A stretch of 64,000 bases of DNA from Chionoecetes opilio (Eukaryota > Arthropoda > Malacostraca > Decapoda > Majidae). A model generated the notes under the pieces. It made no database searches and was not told the DNA's origin. It saw only the letters and a list, made by a program, of their open reading frames with translations. A program made the translations under genes and the position numbers. Each line of letters starts with the position of its first letter. The stretch's first letter is position 1. The DNA lies in the NCBI GenBank assembly GCA_016584305.1, contig JACEEZ010025355.1, forward strand, positions 521,315-585,314, read 5' to 3'. Positions 55,763 through 64,000 of the stretch are shown here, one piece after another.

Positions 55763-56439
55763 TAAAGAGAGTTAAAACTAAAATGAATACAATCATATCT
55801 GGCCGGGAACATTAATTAATTGTCTTTGAAACCTGCGATGTAATTACTGATCAATTAAACGACTGGCCTTCCATTCCTTCGGCCGACTAGAGTTCACCTG
55901 TGTGGAAGAGAAAAGTTCATTCAGGTGATTCAGTTATGTGACCTGAAAACTATTGATTTTTCATGAGCTGTGTGCAAAGTTTTCCATTTTCTGTTGAGGG
56001 AGCGCTATTTCAAAACACCCTATGGCAACAGGACTAGATTGTGGCTGGTAACATGTGGAGATTTTTGCCCTGGTACTTTCAAGCCTGGTATCAGTTTTAT
56101 ATTATTGAGTAAATGACATCCTTGGGTTATTAAATAGGAGGAAATTAGCCGAGTACTATATAGTGGAGGAATAGTAATGGAAGGGTTCATCAAGGCTAGA
56201 AGGGAAGCAATGTTGTAAGTACTATTGAAGGTCACATGATCGTCCCTGCCTCTTTTTTTTCATTCTTTTTTCTAGTAATCTGGTAACGACACGAGTTTTC
56301 TATTTCCTGTTGGGAAGTTAGACCAGCTAACAAATAACTAAATGCAGGATAGTCATCAGCATAGGAATGGGTTGGACATGAATCCGGACATTGCTGCTGA
56401 AAATGTGAAGAAATGGAAATGGGAAGTTAATTTCCATAA

Positions 56440-56600
56440 TCCTATACACTCTCCCTCCTACTAAAAACATCTTATATCTCCCAAAAGTAGTGGTTTGTGA
56501 CGGAAACTCATTTAGAGAAAGTTTCTTAAAATCCATTAAGGCAAACAGAAATCATACTCCCAATTGTGTAGATAATTCTGGTCCTAGTGTAAAATTTTAC
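56440..56600 (+). repeat. Partial copy of the 25310-25945 foldback arm
   Basis: CACTCTCCCTCCTACTAAAA through TTTGTGACGGAAACTC to CATACTCCCAATTGTG follows the right arm at 25780-25920 with divergence. It lacks the partner arm and telomeric block. Confidence 0.6.
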
Positions 56601-57467
56601 CAAAACTATTATTGAACAGAGCTGCCATGTAACTCCTGTCGTGGTAGATTGAGGCCAGCTTACTCTAGTAACACTTAAGTTTTAGTTGAATTGTGAATAT
56701 TAGGATATCTTACCTGTTCAAGGAAGAATGTCATACAGAAGCTCAGTTATAGTTTCGGTACTTCATTTTAATATCATGATTTTTCTACTTAAATTTTTGT
56801 ATTTTGACATGATTACAATCACCTTTGATAACTTCAAAACCACTCCGACTATATCTTTAGTTCGGTTGTGTTCTGTACTATGTAGCAGAATACGTAGCTT
56901 CAAGTTGCCAGTGTTAACCAGCATTAGCTTTGTATCACTGAAGATTGGTTTCTTGTATTAACAACTCGGCAAAAAAAAAGCCCAGACCAATTGCCACAGG
57001 AGTGTTGGTGCCTGATGCCACAACACTAGTCTTTTTTTTTGGCGAGGCGAAAATTCCATTTTGTCTTAAGGTCTCATGCTTCATATGATGCCTATGTATA
57101 CCTGATAATATGGTTAACTATGATAAAATACAGCTGAAATTAAGAAGTGTAGTATTCCCTTCTGGCATCAAATATCAGTCAGTAAGCAGCAAGGGGTCAG
57201 GATTTTTCACCTCTTTAAAAAAAAAAGACTAGTAATGAGCTTTCTCGGTTTTTTTTGGTGTACTGTGATTTGGCTTATTGATATTATTGAATGTGTTTAG
57301 GAGGACTCCTTTCCTGTCTTGTGTGGGTATTGCATTACCTTCTCGCCGGGCTTGCAGGATCATAGATGCTATGGCACAGCTAGACATGTTTTGCAATGTT
57401 TATCTCTTACCATATACTTATATAGTGTATGTTATATCCTTCCAGGCCTTAAACATCCACAGTAGCA

Positions 57468-57707
57468 ATGTCTGACCCGGAGAAGGGAGCCCCCGCCTCA
57501 GCCCCAGTCCCCACCCCCGCCCCTGCCCCCGCCCCCGCCCCCGCCATGGAGGAGGATATTGACGAGGAGGATGTGGAGGAGGTGGAGGATGAGGAGGGAG
57601 GACAGAACAAGGGGCTGGTGGACAAACTGATGAAGGACCCTCAGGTGCTGGCTGCCCTTCAGAGCAAACTCCGTCGCTACCTTGGCACACCCTCGGGTTA
57701 TATTAGT
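57468..57707 (+). CDS. Nap1: NAP1-like exon with start codon
   Basis: The acceptor TATCCTTCCAG (to 57445) leaves 22 nt of 5' UTR before the ATG. The codons for APAPAPAPAPA form a GCCCC-type repeat. Ends at GGTTATATTAGT, donor GTAAGA, phase 0. Confidence 0.88.
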
Positions 57708-57999
57708 GTAAGATACAGGGTTGAGAAGTACTTGGATCACAAATCATTAAATTGAGATGAAAACAGTTCATTTTTAAATGATTTATTTGATTTCTCAATG
57801 AGAAGTATAATGATATTGAAACATATATTGCCAGGACTTAAGCTGTCGCAGCAAGGTATGCTTTAAGACTCTTGAGTAGTTCATGTGCTTGCACACTAGA
57901 AGGTCACGCTATGCAGACTAACAGGCTTTTGATTATCTTCGCATTTCATATTAATGCATTTTCAACATCATTGCATAATTTTTTTTTAAAGTAATGAAC

Positions 58000-58058
<59 letters not shown>

Positions 58059-58289
58059 TATGTATGTGTATGTATATATATATATATATATATATAATTA
58101 TATATATATATATATATGATATATAATATATAGTTATATATATATATATATCTATATATATAATTATATCTATATTATCTATATATAATTATATCTATAT
58201 ATATATATAGATAATATATCTATAATTATAAATATTTTATATATAATAATATATATATATATAATATAAATATATTATATATATAATAT

Positions 58290-58324
<35 letters not shown>

Positions 58325-58401
58325 AATAATATATTATTAATATTATAATATATATATATATAAAATATTATATATATTATATATATATATATATTATATT
58401 A

Positions 58402-58432
<31 letters not shown>

Positions 58433-58503
58433 AATATATATATTATATATATATATTATAATATATATATATATATATATAATATATATTATATATATAA
58501 TAT

Positions 58504-58586
<83 letters not shown>

Positions 58587-58632
58587 ATATATATATATAT
58601 AATAAATATATTATATATATATATTTTTATAT

Positions 58633-58671
<39 letters not shown>

Positions 58672-61600
58672 TATAAATATATATATATATTATATATATA
58701 TTATATATATATTATAATATATATATAATATTTGCAGACTGTATATATAATAATCTAGTACTATAGACAACCGGCTCCATAATCACCTTTCCATGCTTTC
58801 CTCCAGTGATTTCAACCAGTCTATAAGTAGTCATTGCGAAGTGGGTCACATTAACACCTGGCAACTCGCCTAACGATCACGAGGTGAAGTAAGTCTTTTT
58901 CTGAAGACAGTAAAGAAGATAATTAAAAAAATCAAATAAATCATGTACCCAGTGTTCATAAAGCAAAAAACAAAAAAAGTAAAAGAACAAAAAGAAATCA
59001 ACCCTGTAAAATGTGGACTCGTTGTTGTTTTTGGTTGAAGTGTAATTTTTGTGTGGTGGTTACTAGTTTGTTTTATTCCCACCACAACATGGTGAGGGAA
59101 TGGATCTCTTGGATTATTTACTACAAATACAACTCCAGCTATGTGTGAACCATGGCTCACCTACCTGTCCTAACATCCTGCATTGACGCCTGTGTCTAAC
59201 ATGGCTCTCATTTGTTGCATGGGGAAGGTGTTGTGTTAGTTTCGCATGACTCCATGGATTGGTATCACTATTTCCCACACGTTCAAGGGAAGGGCACATT
59301 TTATTTCTTTGGACATATTTTTAGTCTGAAATTCACTTTACAGCTTAAGGGTAGAGCTTTGTGCTATGGAAAATTAGGTCCTTAAGAGTTGTGACCCAAT
59401 TGCCTAGTAGGAGTGGGAGGCCAGCATTCATTCCCTTATAAGCTATTTCAACTTTCACGAAGTGGTGGACAGGCAACAGAAGATAAATTGATTCCCCTAA
59501 TATTGGAATGTGCAGCGAGTTGATAATAGATGAGATATCGTCTTTTGTGATTGAAGATTTTAATATTACTGGTGTTGTCTGGTCATACACAAAGTAAGAA
59601 GCATGACAATTTTTAAATGACTGAATCTTATATTAGGTATGAGAGTTTATACTTCTGAATTAGATTGCATGGCGTGCAAAAACACATGATTACCAATCCA
59701 AAGGAACGAAATCAGTTATATCTCCAAAAGTGTATCAAATACTGCATGCACTTGAGATTGTTTTAGTTTTGTATAGGCTGCTAGATATTCCATCACATCG
59801 TTATTTGTATACCTTACCGTCAATAACACTAGTCGCCACTGCCCTAATGTCGCCAGGCGCCATATATTACACATTTTAGCATCACTACAGATTTGTATGT
59901 GCCACTAAAGAGGCATGGATAGTAGCTTATATTATGTACATGTCTTTAGTGGCACATACAAATCTGTAGTGATGCTAAAATTTGAAATATATGGCACCTG
60001 GCGACATTAGTGCAGTGGCGACTATAGTGTTATTGACGGTAGGGAGTACCAGTGTCATGGCCGGCAGATTTGAGGTTCACCAGTAACTTTGGATGGGTTT
60101 TGGAAGAAAGGCTCAACACTGATATTTTATTCGTGAGTCTCGCCCTTGCTGTGAGGTTTATTTGCACATTAGAAATAGCATGAGGCTCGGTGTTAAATGC
60201 ATGACATGAGGCTCGGTGTTAAATGCATGACTTGAAATTTTCCCATAGCACTATCGGCTCACGGCAATGCATTTTGTCAACTTGCATATCATGTGTTGCA
60301 TAGATTTTTGCTTATGTAATTTGCATGACTGCTATTACTTGCTTCTCGCATATATGTATATATATACGTACATGCCTCCCTTTTTTCAATGCACTGTTTA
60401 AGTTCAGATGTTTTAATATGTGTTTTGTATTGATATATTTTTGTAATTGCAAACATTTAGCATTTCAAGGTCATTGCCAAAACCCTGTTGGCAGTGATGT
60501 AGGGAGTGATGACTCGGGAATTCTCTTGAGTTTGCTTTATCCAGTGTTTTGGCAGACTTGTTGAATTTTGTCAAAAAGAGCAAAATTGCCAACCTTATGA
60601 TTTTTTTCTTCAAGAAATAGATTTTGTGTAGAGACTTAATTTGCTACTATTTTGCACTAACACTATGAAGTAAGTAGCCTTGCAAGAAAGACATGCATCC
60701 TTGAAAGCATAGTTAACATTACAATTAATTAAGAATTGCTGTTGCACTGCTTTTGTCACCATTACGTCATCAACATTAGCTAATCAAAGATATTTAGTCA
60801 TTGTTGAATGATAAGAGGGAAATAGTAACAGCCAGTATCAAGAATTTGGCAGTCATATTTTTCAACCCCATTTTTCTCCCTGACGTTAGGTAAATATGAA
60901 AATCCGTTTAATGATAATGCGTAATTTTTTTAAACTTTAATTTCCTTTGTTAATACATACGATATTGCGGAACCACTGATGTACTTGTATAGTTATAAAG
61001 TAATGCAGTCATTTGCTTTCCATTGGTGTAGTTTATGACCACCGCAGTAATGATAACAGTACACGTGGGGGAATATTTTCAGTGTTTTCATTTCCAATCT
61101 TTAAGAGTTAGCTTCGGTTCCATAATATTTTGTTTCTTTGCAGTAATATGTAGCCAGTTTATTACATGTTAGGGTTTGACGGGTATCCAAATTCATGCAG
61201 TGTTTTCATTGTGATATTCATGTATATTTATGTGAATAGTTTCAAATATGTTGGATTTTTTTATTAATTTGGTAAACTTGCAGGTTGAAGCATAACATTT
61301 ATTTAGATTTCATTATTTCCACAATAGTGATTTGACAAATTTCTGACGATGGATATTCGGTAAGCAAAAAACTCATTGGAATTTGTATTTCGGTGAAGCT
61401 AGGTATCATATCCAATGAGTTGCATGATTAATGTGCTTCTGAAATATTATCTAGCTGTCTACTTTCAGTCTTTGCCTGTAGCGGTAAAGAGACGCATAAA
61501 GGCTTTGAAGAAGCTACAACTACAGTACACGTCCCTTGAGGCTGACTTCTACAAGGAGGTTCACGCTTTGGAGGTGAGTCATGAGGGTGGAGGTCGGTGC

Positions 61601-63671
61601 ATTGATATTGTGCGGAGTCAATTGGGAGCTTTAACCCCTTGAGGCCCAGAACGTAATTTCCATTGTACTTTGGGTATACCATAAGACAATTTTTGTGAAT
61701 ATAAGCAAGGTTTTATAGATATGACCTTTAGTATCTTGTCCACTAACTAATTTGGTATATTCAGCTACTATTCGTGATTTTATGGCTCGACAACATAATT
61801 TTTTTTTTTTATCAAAGGAAAGATTTAGGTGTGAAGGGGTTAAAAGGAGGCTGGATAAATTCATGGATGGGGATGAAAGGTTAACATAGGATAACATGGA
61901 TGGGGATGTTAAGTATCAGGAACTACCACGTGTAGGTCTCGCGGCCTCTTGTAGCTTCCTTATGTTCTTATGGTGGTAAGCCCTGAAAAAAAGATTGTTT
62001 TATATATTATGCTGAGAAGGCTAGAATTTTTTGGACAGTTATGGATTATACTTTTATATTTCTTACACACATACAGTCTGCCTACAGAAGCATAACTACT
62101 AAACTATAGTCTATTCACTTAAGCTGGATTCTTGGGAGCTGCTCGATGCCTACCCGAGTATGTAAGGACGTCGCTGATTGGCTGATGCACGCGGGCTGGG
62201 TGGTGATGGTGGTGGTATTTTGGTAGCCTCAGCCAATCAGCGACGTCCTTACATACTCAGGTAGGCATCGAGCAGCTCCCAAGAATCCAGCTTAAGTGAA
62301 TAGACTATAGCTTGATATTTTAATTAATCCAATTCCTTTATTTAGTATACCCTAATCTTTTACAAGGTAGGTAAGTTGTGCTAATGCTGAAAAGCCATGA
62401 GTTCTTCCTGTCACCTCAAGAATGCCCCTCGCCTCTCTGGTGTTTATTGGTCATGGTTTCTAGTTTTACTTATCAATGTATTGTGTGGAATAATGTAGGG
62501 CAGTATTTCCCAACCCGGGGGGAAATTTAGTATTCTGAGGGAAAATTATCCCGAGGGACATTAAATTACAAGCATTTAGTCGACAAAAAAGAAAATTTCT
62601 TAGAATGCGGCTATTGACTTTTCTTCAAGTACACATAGCTATAGAGGATAGTGTCTATATACATGTGTTATTAAGCAAGTACATTTTTTGCTTTGGCTAC
62701 TTTTTTCCTTGTCCACATGAAGGGGGAAACCCGGATGGTTGAAGGGGGAAACAACAGAAAAAAGGTTGGGAACCACTGAATTGTAGGCAGTGATGCAGTA
62801 ATTGCCAAGAGTATTCAAGAGTTTTAAGTTAAGATTGACCAAATGAGATATGGAAACAAGAACTCTTGAGTATAACTTCACACATCCTTCATTTGATGTA
62901 ACCATCCTGGTGTAACAATCCGTTCCTTTCCCCTTCCCTCACCGTTGCACTCTTTCTCACTAACCCCTCCCCTTTTTTATGCTTTGCCATAGTGCCACAT
63001 GACCTCTGATGTCTGGCGTATTTCCCCCTTCTTGGCATTACAATCAATCAATCAATCCTATTTACCACAACCAGGTAGATACCCGCACCCACACCACTAC
63101 ATGGCTTTTATTCACTTCACTACCCTTTTTGCCCGCACCCACTCCACTACATGGCTTTTATTCACTTCACTACCCTTTTTACCCGCACCCACTCCACTAC
63201 ATGGCTTTTATTCACTTCACTACCCTTTTTACCCGCACCCACTCCACTACATGGCTTTTATTCACTTCACTACCCTTTTTACCTGCACCCACTCCACTAC
63301 ATGGCTTTTATTCACTTCACGGTACCCTTTTTACCCACACCCACTCCACTACATGGCTTTTATTCACTTCACTACCCTTTTTACCCGCACCCACTCCACT
63401 ACATGGCTTTGATTCACTTCACTACCCTTTTTACCCGCACCCACTCCACTACATGGCTTTTATTCACTTCACTCACTGTACTCTTTTTGCAGGTAAAATA
63501 TGACCAGATGCACCAAGCTCTCTATGAGAAGCGCCGGCAAGTGGTGGGCTCCGAGTATGAACCCGATGAAGATGAATGTGATTTCCCCTCGGATGATGAG
63601 ACGGACGATGAGAAGAACCTAAGTAAAGACATGGAGGAGAAGGCCAAAATTGATGAGAAGGATGAGTCAAA
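57468..63671 (+). CDS. Nap1: NAP1-family nucleosome assembly protein, 5' part (3 exons, runs off window)
   Basis: Exons 57468-57707, 61469-61573, 63493-63671, all with GT/AG borders; 174 complete codons, then phase 2 into an exon beyond the edge. The N-terminus is a Pro-Ala repeat and an acidic stretch (EEDIDEEDVEEVEDEEGG). Then KDPQVLAALQSKL, TPSGYIS, SLPVAVKRRIKALKKLQ, LEADFYKEVHALE and QALYEKRRQVV.SEYEPDEDE match the start of the NAP domain (the long dimerisation helix in NAP1L1/NAP1L4). Family members are H2A-H2B chaperones that shuttle between cytoplasm and nucleus; this copy is inferred to do the same. The histone-binding core and acidic tail lie beyond the window. Confidence 0.9.
57990..58735. 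repeat. (TA)n-dominated AT tract, about 740 bp
   Basis: Almost only A and T, with shifting phases of TATATA and ATAATATAT. Many small perfect palindromes. In NAP1 intron 1. Confidence 0.95.
58740..59814. other. Intronic, nothing recognised
   Basis: No repeat family seen elsewhere in the window and no coding signal. Confidence 0.4.
59817..60039. mobile_element. Palindromic MITE with TA duplication
   Basis: Ends CCGTCAATAACACTAGTCGC and inverted. TA flanks both sides (59815-59816, 60040-60041). The two arms (ATCACTACAGATTTGTATG and complement) nearly meet. Closest copy 32052-32289. Confidence 0.82.
60042..61468. other. Intronic, nothing recognised
   Basis: A two-copy tandem of CATGAGGCTCGGTGTTAAAT lies at 60180-60232. 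Otherwise AT-rich without coding signal. Confidence 0.4.
61469..61573 (+). CDS. Nap1: NAP1-like exon 2 of the NAP domain
   Basis: Acceptor CTACTTTCAG, donor GTGAGT, phase 0 at both ends. 35 codons; LPVAVKRRIKALKKLQL matches the conserved LP..VKRR...LK.LQ of NAP1 proteins. Confidence 0.92.
61600..61980 (+). mobile_element. CR1-like LINE 3' end split by a MITE
   Basis: GTGCGGAGTCAATTGGGAGC is interrupted in GCTTTAAAAGG by the element 61635-61839 and continues AAAGGAGGCTGGATAAATTC to GCTTCCTTATGTTCTTATG. In NAP1 intron 2, about 30 bp after exon 2. Confidence 0.78.
61635..61839. mobile_element. piggyBac-like MITE inside a LINE end
   Basis: CCCCTTGAGGCCCAGAACG to AGGTGTGAAGGGG, flanked by TTAA (61631-61634, 61840-61843). 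The empty site is known from the other LINE copies (GAGCTTTAAAAGG), which proves the duplication. Confidence 0.88.
62107..62307. mobile_element. Near-perfect palindromic MITE with TA duplication
   Basis: The arms of about 85 bp (TAGTCTATTCACTTAAGCTG onward) are almost identical in inverted orientation, separated by a short loop with TGGTGATGGTGGTGGT. TA flanks both sides. Its TAGTCTATT tips match 31641-31829. Confidence 0.82.
62885..63058 (+). mobile_element. LINE-like 3' end with AATC tail
   Basis: CATCCTGGTGTAACAATCCG to GCATTACAATCAATCAATC, the same family as 28445-28685. The minisatellite begins just after it. Confidence 0.65.
63078..63480. repeat. 50-bp minisatellite up to the exon 3 acceptor
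   Basis: About eight copies of CCCGCACCCACTCCACTACA plus TGGCTTTTATTCACTTCACTACCCTTTTTA. The last unit runs into the NAP1 exon 3 acceptor (CTCTTTTTGCAG). Open frames of up to about 150 codons here are repeat artefacts fused to the real exon. Confidence 0.92.
63493..63671 (+). CDS. Nap1: NAP1-like exon 3
   Basis: Acceptor CTCTTTTTGCAG, donor GTAGGT, phase 2. Encodes VKYDQMHQALYEKRRQVV, then an acidic region (DEDECDFPSDDETDDE) and EKAKIDEKDESK. The end of this exon is tandemly copied downstream. Confidence 0.88.
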
Positions 63672-64000
63672 GTAGGTGGCAGTTAGTCTTTACATTGATT
63701 TCTAACATTGTATAGTAGTTTGAAAGATTTAATGTTATTTTTTCATCACTTAAGATTAATAACTAAGAATTAAGGTTATTAAGAAGGCCAAAAGTGATGA
63801 GAAGGACGAGCAAAAGTAGGTGGCTGTTACTCTGCATTAATTTCTAACATTATATAGTAGTTTGAAAGATTTACTGTTATTTTTTCATCACTTAAGATTA
63901 AAAACTAAGGATTAAGAAGGCAAAAATTTATGAAAAAAAATTAACAAAAGTAGGTGGCAGTTACTCTGTGAGATAACCTTAATTTCCAACATTATATAGT
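63637..64000 (+). repeat. Three tandem copies of the NAP1 exon 3 end and donor
   Basis: AAGGCCAAAATTGATGAGAA at 63640 recurs as AAGGCCAAAAGTGATGAGAA at 63784 (144 bp on) and in decayed form at 63917. Each copy includes AAAAGTAGGTGGC (the donor) and the following intron. The third copy has lost the reading frame. Confidence 0.85.

Larger units (their letters stand above)
52451..57440 (+). other. Possible NAP1 5' intron; no coding signal
   Basis: GC-rich to about 53470, then AT-rich. A 63-codon hydrophobic frame (52536-52727) has no recognised relative. A piggyBac-like MITE (55551-55762) and a foldback arm copy (56440-56600) are present. TTCCTTCCAG ends the region at 57445. Confidence 0.4.

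Noticed and set aside
63009..63503. 164-codon frame before NAP1 exon 3
   Set aside because: Translation of the 50-bp minisatellite; the real exon begins at 63493.

Overview
This is a eukaryotic, almost certainly arthropod and probably decapod crustacean, nuclear DNA window. The evidence is spliced genes with long introns, very dense simple-sequence repeats, an interstitial block of the arthropod telomere repeat (TTAGG), many short non-LTR retrotransposon ends, tRNA-derived SINEs, and DNA transposons nested inside one another. No prokaryotic or organellar feature is visible.

Three protein-coding loci can be supported, all on the + strand. (1) At 7695-9221 an intact, intronless 508-codon ORF encodes a protein with two membrane segments, a charged linker and two vigilin-like KH domains. 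It lies inside a 2,965-bp hAT-type element (7282-10246, perfect 8-bp target duplication ACAACTAT) that has landed in a 31-32-bp satellite array (5664-7273 and 10247-13941). (2) At 23151-37467 eleven coding exons with matching splice phases build a 576-residue CCDC50/Ymer-like ubiquitin-binding coiled-coil protein. (3) From 57468 to the right edge are the first three coding exons (174 residues) of a NAP1-family nucleosome assembly protein. A promoter-like region at 52160-52450 is a candidate for its non-coding first exon.

Layout: 0-5.6 kb holds SINE and LINE ends, a TA-flanked MITE, and a SINE split by a 1.3-kb TIR element with a 10-bp target duplication. 5.6-13.9 kb is the satellite with the KH-gene element inside it. 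13.9-17.1 kb is a hAT element inside a second hAT-like element inside a (CA)n tract, followed by SINEs. 17-23 kb is simple repeats, a GC-rich island, a hAT MITE, a piggyBac-like MITE and SINEs. 23-37.5 kb is the CCDC50 gene; its introns carry a CACTA-like element with a decayed arthropod-wide ORF, a foldback around telomeric repeats, and several nested insertions. 37.5-52 kb is intergenic and repeat-filled (LINE ends, hAT, Harbinger-like and foldback elements). 52-64 kb is the NAP1 locus, with an AT tract of about 740 bp, minisatellites and a tandem duplication of an exon end.

The host genes show no operon-like relation. The strongest signals in the window are the KH-domain gene carried between hAT ends, and the many insertions whose target duplications can be read directly, which give a relative order of events. 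All family names come from reading the sequence; no database search was run.
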